A stretch of DNA of 36,836 nucleotides. It comes from an uncultured Oscillospiraceae bacterium (GTDB lineage Bacteria > Bacillota > Clostridia > Oscillospirales > Oscillospiraceae). Positions within the stretch are counted from its first letter, which is position 1. Each line of letters begins with the position of its first letter. The notes below the pieces were generated by a model that worked only from the letters and a program-made list of their open reading frames with translations, was not told the origin of the DNA and did no database searches. The stretch spans positions 1 through 36,836 of the forward strand of contig CAJUOT010000030.1 of NCBI GenBank assembly GCA_910588135.1, read 5' to 3'. Below are positions 22,997 through 30,693 of this stretch, one piece after another. The position numbers and the translations under genes are program-made.

Positions 22997-23025
22997 TTGC
23001 GGAAATAGGCAAAAACGAGTAAACT
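22997..23025 (+). promoter_or_regulatory. Possible promoter of the phospholipase gene
   Basis: TTGCGG (22997-23002) and TAAACT (23020-23025) are 17 bases apart, about 60 bases before the gene. Only a moderate match. Confidence 0.4.
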
Positions 23026-23087
23026 ATAGAAAATGCCGAATGAAGTGCCTGTTGATGGGTGCACCTGAGATATAGGAGGGAGAAACG

Positions 23088-24095
23088 ATGCGGAACACGC
23101 AAAAAGCCCCAAAGAAGGGGATACGCTTCCTGCTGATGGGATTGGGCGGTATCCTCGCGGCACTGCTCCTTGCGGTGGCTGCCCTGCTTATAATCCCGTT
23201 GACAGAGCGGGTGGACGCCGCCCCTGTGGCCGGATCCGCCGACTGGATGGCGAGGCTGCCGGACGACGCGCCCCTGGGCGGGCTGTCCATCCCCGGAACC
23301 CATGATGCGGGGACGCAGTATGTGCAGCTTGGCTTCTTCTCAAAGTGCCAGGCCCGGAGCATTGGCCAGCAGCTTGAGGACGGCTTCCGCTATCTTGACA
23401 TCCGCCTTGCCGTCAGCGGGGACGGGCTCGGTCTGCACCACGGCTTCTGCGAATGCAGAACCGGCGCCGCACCCTGGTCCGGCCGGCTCATGCTGGAGGA
23501 TGTGCTGGAGGATTGCTATGCCTTTCTCTCTGCCCATCCCACTGAGACCGTGATTTTTGCGGTCAAGCAGGAACACGGGGACGAAAGCGTGGCGGAGTTT
23601 CAGCGCGTCCTTGACCGTTACATCCAGGAGGATGCCGGGCGCTGGTATCTTGGCAGTGAGCTGCCCTCCTTGGGGGAAGCCCGCGGCAGGCTCGTTCTCC
23701 TGCGCCGGTATGACGACGAGGCGGGGCTTGGTGAGGATGCCGGTGTCCCGCTCATCTGGCCGAATCAGAACGGCTATGACGACCCCGCAAGGGCGTTTTC
23801 CTCTGAGGGCTGCTCTGTGGGCAGCCTGACCCTCGCCGTGCAGGATCGCTATGAATATGACGAAGATGAGAAGTGGGCCGCGTTCTGCGCCGAGACGGGC
23901 GATCCTGACGCGGTGGCGCTGCGGTTCCTCAGCACCAAGGGGCATATGAAGTTCGGACACCCGTATCGTTACGCCAGGGAACTCAACCCCCGGCTGCTTG
24001 CGCTTTGCGAGGGCCAGGATGTATCCCTGGGCTGGACGGTGATCGACTTTGGCAATGCCCAACTCGCCGCGGCGATCTATGAACAGAATTTCTGA
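23088..24095 (+). CDS. Phosphatidylinositol-specific phospholipase C-like protein
   Basis: This 335-residue protein has an N-terminal membrane anchor or uncleaved signal (residues 12-36) and a PI-PLC X domain. The catalytic pattern is present: SIPGTHDAGT with His72-Asp73, FRYLDIRL with Asp104 and Arg106, and LHHGF with His117/His118. Bacterial PI-PLCs cleave phosphatidylinositol or GPI anchors by a metal-free two-histidine mechanism. The start has AGGAGGG ahead. It is the only plus-strand gene between the integrase operon and the mobilization genes, so it looks like cargo with its own promoter. It probably acts outside the cell, anchored in the membrane. The natural substrate is unknown. Confidence 0.85.
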   Translation: MRNTQKAPKKGIRFLLMGLGGILAALLLAVAALLIIPLTERVDAAPVAGSADWMARLPDDAPLGGLSIPGTHDAGTQYVQLGFFSKCQARSIGQQLEDGFRYLDIRLAVSGDGLGLHHGFCECRTGAAPWSGRLMLEDVLEDCYAFLSAHPTETVIFAVKQEHGDESVAEFQRVLDRYIQEDAGRWYLGSELPSLGEARGRLVLLRRYDDEAGLGEDAGVPLIWPNQNGYDDPARAFSSEGCSVGSLTLAVQDRYEYDEDEKWAAFCAETGDPDAVALRFLSTKGHMKFGHPYRYARELNPRLLALCEGQDVSLGWTVIDFGNAQLAAAIYEQNF

Positions 24096-24124
24096 TCGCT
24101 GCGAGGCGTAGATTTTGCGTGGGG

Positions 24125-25837
24125 TCACATGGCCGGGCCGATATAGCCCTGCTCCTCATGGTCATCCGGCTTGTGGCCCATGGCAACTTTTTTCTCCATA
24201 AGCTGCCGGAACCGCTTGCGGTCAATGTGTATCCCAGGCGGTGCGGGCGGCGGGGTGTCCCGGATGATCTGTGCCAAGCAGCACAGGAGCCGGGCCGTAC
24301 AAAGGAGGAGGGACGGATCGCGATCCGGCTCCATATGGTCGAGAAAGAATTGGGCGTACTCATGGCCTTGTTCTGCCGCCTGGGTAAACCAATATTTCGC
24401 CACGACATCGTCTTGTTCCTCGTCCTGTCTCAGAAGATACAGCTTGCCCAAGAGGTACTGGGCCTGTGAGAAACCCTGTTCTGCGGCATCGGCAAGATAC
24501 GCTACCGATTTGTCAATATTCTTTTCCCCCTGGACACCCTGGAGATAGAGCTTGCCCAGTTGATAGCTGGCAAACTGACTTCCGTTTTCTGTGGCCTGCT
24601 CAAACCAGGGGATCGCTTCGCTAATTCGGCCTTGCTGATACAAGAGCTTTGCCAGGGAGTACTGTGCGCCGCTGTGCCCCGCATCGGCGGCGCGGCGGAA
24701 CCACACCTCTGCTTTTTCATCGTCTGGAATGACGCCCAGGCCGTCCCGCCACACCCGGCCAAGCTGAAAGGCAATAGCAATAGAACCGATATCCTCCCAG
24801 TCCTGTTCCAACGCTTCTATCACAGAGCGTTTGTCCTCATTGGAGATATCGGGGTCGCGGAACCGGGAGTTGTCCGGCGGCTCGTCCCGCATCCGCTCAT
24901 CCTCGAAGGTGAGCACACCCAGACGCAGATTTTCAGCCTCCTGGATGACCATATTTTTGATGGACTTGAACTCCTTCTGCTGGGACAACGGCAGGTGCTG
25001 GCGGGGCGTGTCCTTGTAGTAGCTCTCCAGCTCGTCGCGCAGACGGTTCCACCCCTCAAAACACTCAGCCACCTGCGGTACTTTTGCAAGCTCATCCACG
25101 ATGGCATCTACCTGTGCTTTCAGTGATTTCTTCAAATAGCCGTACTGCTTTTTGCCCTTTACATCCTTCAGCTTGTCCGCCAGCTGAACCATCTGCATCT
25201 CAATAATCGGGCTGTCGCAGATCGCGTTCTCCATCTGATACACCAGCTCACGCAGGGACGTGCGGGCCTGGGCGGTGAGCTCTTTGTACGAGATATCCTT
25301 CCACTGGTACAGCGAGTACAGCGCGTCCTGGAATATGCTGTTAGTCAGCACAGAGCGCATGGCCTTGATGCCCTCTTTGGTGAGGAAGCCCTGCTTGGGA
25401 TCGTCGGCCCAGACCGTCATGTGGATGTGCGGATGCTCGCCTTCATCATGATATGCGGCGTACCAGCGGAACTGCTCAGGCGGGATCTTCATGGCGGTGG
25501 CCAGCTCCACCTGGTGGGCTTTGAGAAGCGTCCGCCAGCTTGCGGCGTTGTCGTAGCCCAGCCGCGCGGCGTCCTCCCGCTTCAGGGAGTAGATCAGCGT
25601 CCACACCGGGCCATCGTGCTGTGCCGCTTCCTCCATCACCGCGTCCAAATCCACAGGCTGGCTGCTGAACAGGCCGTGGCCATCATGCCGTTCCGCACCG
25701 GGCCGCATGGCCATGTACTCCACGTACCCCTCCGGCCCCAGCAGCTTCTCCACGCCATCCCGGGTGGCGATGTAACCGATATACCCTCCGGCCTTTCCCG
25801 GCTTGATGAAGCCGCTCTTTTGGATCAGTTTGGGCAC
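24125..25837 (-). CDS. MobP-type relaxase fused to C-terminal Sel1 repeats
   Basis: This 570-residue protein has an N-terminal relaxase domain with the metal-binding histidine cluster AAYHDEGEHPHIHMTVW (His130, His135, His137, His139) and the GGYIGYIATRDGVEKL opening typical of the MobP3-like relaxases of Bacillota. Such enzymes nick the origin of transfer and pilot the strand in conjugation. Residues about 350-500 contain at least four Sel1-like/TPR-type repeats (for example SLAKLLYQQGR, YQLGKLYLQGVQGEKN, YLLGKLYLLRQ), a protein-protein interaction platform. The GTG start lies 3 bases after the preceding RHH gene's stop. No mating-pore genes are in the window, so the element is probably mobilizable by helper systems. 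Confidence 0.85.
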   Translation of the reverse strand: MPKLIQKSGFIKPGKAGGYIGYIATRDGVEKLLGPEGYVEYMAMRPGAERHDGHGLFSSQPVDLDAVMEEAAQHDGPVWTLIYSLKREDAARLGYDNAASWRTLLKAHQVELATAMKIPPEQFRWYAAYHDEGEHPHIHMTVWADDPKQGFLTKEGIKAMRSVLTNSIFQDALYSLYQWKDISYKELTAQARTSLRELVYQMENAICDSPIIEMQMVQLADKLKDVKGKKQYGYLKKSLKAQVDAIVDELAKVPQVAECFEGWNRLRDELESYYKDTPRQHLPLSQQKEFKSIKNMVIQEAENLRLGVLTFEDERMRDEPPDNSRFRDPDISNEDKRSVIEALEQDWEDIGSIAIAFQLGRVWRDGLGVIPDDEKAEVWFRRAADAGHSGAQYSLAKLLYQQGRISEAIPWFEQATENGSQFASYQLGKLYLQGVQGEKNIDKSVAYLADAAEQGFSQAQYLLGKLYLLRQDEEQDDVVAKYWFTQAAEQGHEYAQFFLDHMEPDRDPSLLLCTARLLCCLAQIIRDTPPPAPPGIHIDRKRFRQLMEKKVAMGHKPDDHEEQGYIGPAM

Positions 25838-25840
25838 GGA

Positions 25841-26245
25841 TCACAGCCCCTTCTGGCGGTGGAGCGCGTCCTCGAAGCTGATCTCGCCATTGGTCTGCTT
25901 TGCGTTCTGGACGCACTGGCCGCGGAGGTGTTCAAGGGCGTCCCGGTCGTATTCGCCCAGGGCGGCGAGGATGTTGGCGTTCAAGTCCAACTCCACCGTC
26001 AGCTTGAACAGAAGCCGCCCGATCCTGCTGCCCAGCGCCCCCAGCTTGCCCTCCAGCACATCAGAAAGGACGCGAGGCAGGTACTCGTCCGCGCCCGCCG
26101 CGTCCAGGTAGCCGGAGTAGAAGCGGATGGCTTTTGCGATGTACTCGTTCTTTTTGGTACAGTTGTCCTCGCGATAGTGCTCCTCTACCATTGCCCACAC
26201 CTCTGGGGCCATCCAAACGGTGTGGCGCTCATTGTTGTCCTTCAT
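25841..26245 (-). CDS. Ribbon-helix-helix mobilization accessory protein (MobC-like)
   Basis: This 134-residue protein has an N-terminal RHH-type segment (HTVWMAPEVWAMVEEHYRE then KKNEYIAKAIRFYSGYLD) and a helical C-terminal half. RHH accessory proteins bind the origin of transfer and load the relaxase. The ATG has AGGAGGG at good spacing, and the relaxase gene follows after only 3 bases, so they form one operon. The region directly upstream carries several inverted repeats and is the best place to look for the origin of transfer. Confidence 0.72.
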   Translation of the reverse strand: MKDNNERHTVWMAPEVWAMVEEHYREDNCTKKNEYIAKAIRFYSGYLDAAGADEYLPRVLSDVLEGKLGALGSRIGRLLFKLTVELDLNANILAALGEYDRDALEHLRGQCVQNAKQTNGEISFEDALHRQKGL

Positions 26246-26281
26246 GTTGAAAATCCCTCCTTTTTTGAATTAGCGTCAGGG

Positions 26282-26430
26282 AAAAGCCTTGAACACCTGG
26301 CTTTTTTGTCCTTCTGTACTAAAACAGCATCAACGGCGTTTTGGGCCGTCCAGAAAAGCGCCAGCGGCTGTCCCCGGAAACTGCCCGCACTGCGGGCAGA
26401 AGTGGGCGCCTCGGCGCAAATAAGCGCCGG
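26282..26430. other. Inverted-repeat cluster upstream of the mobilization genes (candidate oriT region)
   Basis: The stretch holds AAAAGCC/GGCTTTT (26282-26305, with T-run on the plus strand, possibly a terminator), a perfect CTGCCCGCA-c-TGCGGGCAG palindrome (26381-26399) and GCGCC/GGCGC. Inverted repeats next to relaxase genes are typical of oriT. No nick-site consensus was recognised. Confidence 0.35.
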
Positions 26431-26445
26431 GGCTTTCTCCTGCTT

Positions 26446-26560
26446 GTCGTCGTCGCGGGCTTCATATCCCTCGCCCCGCCGCCCGCGGCAGGGCTCGCTC
26501 ATTCCGCCGCTCCTCCTCTCCCCACCGCAACCGCTTCGCTGGGTTGCGGTGGGGCCCCCT
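26446..26560 (+). repeat. Palindromic repeat family copy 2
   Basis: This copy shares CATATCCCTCGCC, CCGCGGCAGGGCTCGCTC, CTCCTCTCCCC and the terminal GGGGCCCC with the copies at 5505 and 27602. The variable hairpin here is CCACCGCAACC/GGTTGCGGTGG. It lies in the gap between the mobC-like and winged-helix genes. Confidence 0.7.
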
Positions 26561-26596
26561 CTGCGCTACCCTTCGCCTCATGTCCGGGGTGTCCTT

Positions 26597-26624
26597 TACT
26601 GATTACGGCATAGTAAAATTTTCC
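26597..26624 (+). repeat. Boundary motif copy 4 (GATTACGGCATAGTAAA)
   Basis: One base differs from copy 1 in the core. It is not flanked by an att copy or a TGACCACA pair. The remaining 26625-26765 shows no recognisable feature. Confidence 0.6.
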
Positions 26625-26765
26625 GTTTTGGCTCCCTGAAGAATCCGCTTTTCCACAACGGGCCAAACGGGGGCCAACACCGCGTTTTACTCTCTCGGAG
26701 GTATACGGATGCCACCCGGCGCACAGGAGGGGCACGTGGGGCTTTACAACGCGGAACGGAGGCGG

Positions 26766-27512
26766 TCACGTCCGTTGCTGCGCGGGGGCCCATTTTCGCT
26801 GGGCCTCCACAAGTTTCAACTGCTCCAAAAATTCTTTCTCCCGATCCCTCAGCACTTGCCGGATTGGCGTGACCGTGTAGCACAGGCTGCCGTTGCAGCG
26901 GCGTCCATTCTTCCGGCGGATCATGGTTTCTTCCGCTCGAATCAGTCCCTTGTCGATCAGCGAGCCGATGTGCGTTTGAACAGTTTTCCGGCTCATGCCC
27001 ACCGCCGCGCCGATGGTGGCATAGCTGGGCCAGCACTGTCCGCTCCGCACACCCTTTTGATAGTGGAGGTAGATGTACACCAGTAGCTCACTGGGCTTGA
27101 GACCAAGTTGGAATACTTCGTTTGGCACGGGGAACACCGCACCGAACACCTCGCCGGTGAGCCAGGGGCGCTTTATGAACATCCAGTTATTGCGGGGTGT
27201 TGAGTTGCTGCGTTCACATACTTTGGATTGGATGGGACACAGCGTGTAAGAGAACGTTTGCCCGTGATGCTCAATCTGGATGAGCCGAGCATTGCACAGC
27301 GTGCGCAGATGTGTGTGTACCGTTTTCTTACACAGCCCAACTGCTTTGCTAATGATGGAGCAGTTCATTTTGTCCGCGCCACGCTTCAAACTTTTGCAGC
27401 AAATCAGATAGAGATATACCAGCAACGGGCCCTGCTTCAAGCCGAGCTTGAACACCTCACGCGGCAAAAGGAACTCGTTGGCGGGTGCTGATGCTGACCA
27501 CACATTTCTCAT
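26766..27512 (-). CDS. Dual winged-helix DNA-binding protein (replication/transfer control type)
   Basis: This 248-residue protein is built from two similar winged-helix halves: residues about 12-100 (REVFKLGLKQGPLLVYLYL and AVGLCKKTVHTHLRTLCNARLI) and about 125-225 (NEVFQLGLKPSELLVYIYL and AVGMSRKTVQTHIGSLIDKGLI). The repeated EVF-LGLK---LLVY-YL pattern points to an internal duplication. Its start ATG overlaps the excisionase stop (ATGA), so they are coupled. Such proteins accompany excisionases in integrative elements and resemble replication initiator N-domains, but an enzymatic replication role cannot be claimed. The ATG at 27512 was preferred over an upstream extension because of GGAGAAC. 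Confidence 0.75.
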   Translation of the reverse strand: MRNVWSASAPANEFLLPREVFKLGLKQGPLLVYLYLICCKSLKRGADKMNCSIISKAVGLCKKTVHTHLRTLCNARLIQIEHHGQTFSYTLCPIQSKVCERSNSTPRNNWMFIKRPWLTGEVFGAVFPVPNEVFQLGLKPSELLVYIYLHYQKGVRSGQCWPSYATIGAAVGMSRKTVQTHIGSLIDKGLIRAEETMIRRKNGRRCNGSLCYTVTPIRQVLRDREKEFLEQLKLVEAQRKWAPAQQRT

Positions 27513-27826
27513 CGCTGTTCTCCCGTATGCCGCTCTACCCACTCGATGAATTTCTCTTCCGGCACCACCATCCGGCTGCCAACTCTCAGCACAGGGAAGG
27601 CAAAAGGGGCCCCCGCAAAGCCGACTTTTGGCTTTGTGGGGAGAGGAGCTGCAGCGGAGCGAGCAAGCCCTGCCGCTTGCGGCGGGGCGGACGATACGGA
27701 GCTTGCGGCGACGACGTGCATCAGTTCATAACCACTGGACGGTGACACGCCCAGCACCTTTGCCACCGTCGCTGCATTGAGGAACAGCGGCAGGTCGTCA
27801 TAACTTTTGTACTCGGATAATTTCAT
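27509..27826 (-). CDS. Excisionase-like helix-turn-helix protein interrupted in frame by a palindromic repeat
   Basis: This 105-residue frame begins with a standard excisionase/MerR-like helix-turn-helix (NAATVAKVLGVSPSSGYELMH) and ends with the matching wing and C-terminus (FPVLRVGSRMVVPEEKFIEW). Between them lie 38-39 residues rich in Ala, Ser and Pro that are encoded exactly by repeat copy 3 (27602-27715, 114 bp). Without the insert the protein would be about 67 residues, the normal size of this excisionase group. The frame is kept and no stop is introduced. The insert sits between the recognition helix and the wing, so DNA binding may be altered, or a surface loop may tolerate it. AAAGGAAG precedes the ATG. 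Confidence 0.8.
   Translation of the reverse strand: MKLSEYKSYDDLPLFLNAATVAKVLGVSPSSGYELMHVVAASSVSSAPPQAAGLARSAAAPLPTKPKVGFAGAPFAFPVLRVGSRMVVPEEKFIEWVERHTGEQR
27602..27715 (-). repeat. Palindromic repeat family copy 3, inserted in the excisionase gene
   Basis: Read on the minus strand it has CCGTATCGTCCGCCCCGCCG, GGCAGGGCTTGCTCGCTCC, CTCCTCTCCCC, a hairpin CAAAGCC...GGCTTTG and GGGGGCCCC, matching the two plus-strand copies. Its length of about 114 bases is a multiple of three. Confidence 0.75.
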
Positions 27827-27936
27827 TTTTATCTTCCTTTCGTAAATCTCTATTGGTCACCAACCGTACCCCTTTCCTTTGGAACAGCTCCATGATAAAA
27901 TAACCGTAGAGAGTTTTACATCAGGAAGTGATCTTT

Positions 27937-28989
27937 GTGGAAGAAACGGAGTACGTGGTGTCTGCCCCCAGGCTGCTGGTGGTGGAGGAAGGGGAGGGAC
28001 GGTTCTCAACTGTTTTCCAGTATGGGGATGGGGCGGTGGAGAGATTGCCTGTTATTTCCCCTGCGAAGGATTTGATTGCCGCAGCAGAGATCGACTACCG
28101 GGCGTACCGCCGAGAGATCAAGCGGCTGCGGGAGGAGCATCCGCTGTTTACGCCGCGGTTGGACATCCAAGTGGCGGACTTTGAGGACTTTGTGGCGGAG
28201 GCAGTATTGCTGCCGTCCATGATTCAGAAGATCGACCCGGTGGGCTTTTTTGCGCTGGGGGGTGCTGCTGGATCAGGCATTGCAGAGAGAGGATGACGGC
28301 AGCGCATTGTTTCTGCTGGACGCCGCACAGGAACTGCTGCATGTATTGGAGGAGCCGATCCGCACACAGGTATACCTACGGAACATCTTGGAGATGACCT
28401 TTGACGGGATGGAGCGGGCCAGCCAACGGGAACGGTTTGAGCGGCTGTGCCAGATCTATCCCGATATAGGGAAGCTGTGCGACCCCGTCAACCTACCGGA
28501 AACTGGGGCGGAGAACCTAGTATTTGCGGTGCGCTCGCTCTTTGGCTTGCGGCTGTTGGAGCAGGCCCTCTATTTCCAGCAGGACAAGCAGCACATCGCC
28601 CGATGCGATTACTGCTGGGGCTGGTTTATTCCCAAGACGAAAAAAGCCACCCGGTACTGTGACCGGGTGACAGATGGGTTCCCCTGCAAAAAGCGGGGAT
28701 CAAGATATAAACGGAATTTGATTGAGGACGAGGACGGCGCGCTCAAGATTTGCAACCAGCTACGGGACAGGTATGAGGCGGACAGGGCGGAGCAAATTGT
28801 GCAGACGGTTTGGCAGAAGCGGGTGGCGGGGGACATCTCCTTTGATCCGGAGGTGCGTTATCCAGAGAGATTCAGTGCCTTGATCTTGACCTGGGTGCGG
28901 CGGAGCCGAAGTGGGAGATGTACACAGCGGACGATTTGCGGAGGCAGGAACAAAGGGGGCATCAGAGCTCGAGGGAGAAATATAGGTAG
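27937..28989 (+). pseudogene. DUF6076-like zinc-finger protein with two compensating frameshifts
   Basis: The gene is readable over about 350 codons, but in three pieces. Piece one (27937 to about 28257) ends at a run of six G (28257-28262), where five G would continue as LGVLLDQALQRED. Piece two carries the family's cysteine cluster CDYCWGWFIPKTKKATRYCDR...CKKRG. At GAGAGATT (about 28866-28872) an extra AG shifts the frame again. Removing it gives IQCLDLDLGAAEPKWEMYTA and a stop at 28987, back in the frame of piece one. The start GTG at 27937 has AGGAAG ahead. The family function is unknown. The changes could be real decay or assembly errors. Confidence 0.75.
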
Positions 28990-29111
28990 ATTAAAAAAGT
29001 ATTATTACACCCACTTCCGATTCCCCAGTGTCAGGGATCTCACCGCGTTCCACCGCAGTTTCTGTCCTTTGCTCAGCATCTCCCTCACCTTCTCTCCCGC
29101 TGCCATATTTA

Positions 29112-29145
29112 TGTGAAAAAGCCTGCCATTAGGCAGACTTTTTCG
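29112..29145. terminator. Bidirectional terminator between convergent genes
   Basis: GAAAAAGCCTGCC, loop ATTA, then GGCAGACTTTTTC forms a stem with one mismatch, flanked by A- and T-tracts. It serves both the DUF6076-like gene and the minus-strand lipoprotein gene. The rest of 28990-29163 holds no gene. Confidence 0.65.
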
Positions 29146-29163
29146 ACAAACCAAACCCACAAA

Positions 29164-30561
29164 TTACTCAAAAGTTAGGTTGATATTCTTGGCACTGGTC
29201 TCAAATTCGCCCATCCAGCTGCCGGTGGTGTCAGTATAAGTAACGGTATAGGTCTTGTCCGCGTCGATGCACACCACAAGCTGGGTCATCTCCACGCCGT
29301 TCAGCTCGATCTCGTAGCTATACTGGTAGGCGGGCATACCGCACACCTCTTCGCTGGTGAAATACTTGTCCGTGATGGTGGGGGTCATGCTGTAGCTCTC
29401 CTCAAAGAGCTGTACCATGGCGTCCTTGAGCGCCTCGGCGGTGATCTTCTTAAAGGCCGAGTCCTTCTCCGTGATGTTCACGTTGACGTTGGAGCGATCC
29501 TCCATGTTGTACCAGGCCTTGGTCACGCCCTCCACTTCCTGCTCCTCAAAGCCGCTGGGTATGTCCACCTTGTAGTCCACCACTTTGTTGCTGTCATCTT
29601 CTGCCTGTTCAAGTTCTGCTACACGTTCTAATTCGATTGGGCCAAAGTGTTGAGACGATGGTGAAGTATAGGCGGCCTCAACTTTGTCAGGATAGAACCT
29701 AACGTAGCTGTGCATTCCGTAATAGTTTGGGTTTTCCCACAGCTCGACCAGAGCTCGATCCATTCCTACTTTGACCCGTTCTGCATCATCTAGCGGTATT
29801 GTAGTTTTAGACCTTCCAAAGAGTGAGAAGTAGCTATTCATATACCATGTCCCATCCATCGACACCGAGGACTGATCAAAATTCCGTATGGTCACTGTGA
29901 TTTCGTTAACCGTTGAATCATAGGATGTTTTTTCGACTTTACTGTAACTCCACGTACCAATGATATCCCAGATAAACTCGATGGCATCAGAATTTTTTGT
30001 ATAACTCCACTTCTCTCCATCAAACTGACAATCCACTGCCATTGTTCCACTAAAGGCACCATTGTTTCGGACGTCCTCCACATTAAAGTAAAAAGAGGCC
30101 GTTCCATTTTCGCCGTCAAAAGTGTACTTTTCAAGCTCGACCTGTGGATAGTCACACACATATGCTACATCGTCTGCGCTTAATGGACACTTGACCACTT
30201 TCCACTCGGCTGGGCTGTACTCGCTACAGTTATCCAAAATCCACCCTCCCTGAGCGTAATAATTAAAGCACATTTTCAAATGCCTAGTAAATTGGTAGTA
30301 TTCATTATCAAACCTGACAACACAATACACTGTGTCTGCTTTCTCATTTGTCTGGCGTTTTTCAATTGTAACCGATGTGACATCCATATCGTATTCATAA
30401 ATATTAAGTTCATCAAATGGGTTCCCAATTATTATAGACCTGAATTCTGCAGGAACGTTCTCCATTAACTCATTTTCCTGTGGAGGTTTTGGAATCCCAC
30501 AGGATGTCATTATCATAAGAAGTCCCGCATTCAAGAAGAGCATACAGAACAGTTTTTTCAC
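29164..30561 (-). CDS. Predicted lipoprotein of unknown function
   Basis: This 465-residue protein has signal peptide MKKLFCMLFLNAGLLMIMTS and lipobox cysteine Cys21. The N-terminal two thirds form beta-rich repeats of unclear family. The last 130 residues (DYKVDIPSGFEEQEVEGVTKAW to the end) look like a PsbP/DcrB-type domain, a fold common in Clostridial lipoproteins. The GTG start has AAAGGG nine bases ahead. It is the last of the exported genes here, with 132 bases between it and the M23 gene and no strong promoter in that gap. GC content is clearly lower than in the first 11 kb. I do not recognise a precise function. Confidence 0.75.
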   Translation of the reverse strand: MKKLFCMLFLNAGLLMIMTSCGIPKPPQENELMENVPAEFRSIIIGNPFDELNIYEYDMDVTSVTIEKRQTNEKADTVYCVVRFDNEYYQFTRHLKMCFNYYAQGGWILDNCSEYSPAEWKVVKCPLSADDVAYVCDYPQVELEKYTFDGENGTASFYFNVEDVRNNGAFSGTMAVDCQFDGEKWSYTKNSDAIEFIWDIIGTWSYSKVEKTSYDSTVNEITVTIRNFDQSSVSMDGTWYMNSYFSLFGRSKTTIPLDDAERVKVGMDRALVELWENPNYYGMHSYVRFYPDKVEAAYTSPSSQHFGPIELERVAELEQAEDDSNKVVDYKVDIPSGFEEQEVEGVTKAWYNMEDRSNVNVNITEKDSAFKKITAEALKDAMVQLFEESYSMTPTITDKYFTSEEVCGMPAYQYSYEIELNGVEMTQLVVCIDADKTYTVTYTDTTGSWMGEFETSAKNINLTFE

Positions 30562-30693
30562 CTCTACTTACCCTTTCTAACAGTATTATCCTAAGCTTTG
30601 CCAAACTAGAACTGGTAGCTATAATGATATTTTTTGCTATCCGGATTTGCTGGCATACATTTTTTCTAAGTCACGAGGGATAGTCCCCATCTT

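Noticed and set aside
22887..23303. N-terminal extension of the DUF6809-like gene
   Set aside because: It overlaps the phospholipase gene on the other strand. The ATG at 22886 has an AGGAGG site.
26499..27036. Small minus-strand frames covering the boundary motif and repeat copy 2
   Set aside because: They have no ribosome site, no homology I recognise, and run through repeat sequence and another gene.
29892..30161. Short alternative frame inside the lipoprotein gene
   Set aside because: It is out of frame within a complete lipoprotein gene and has no start signal.
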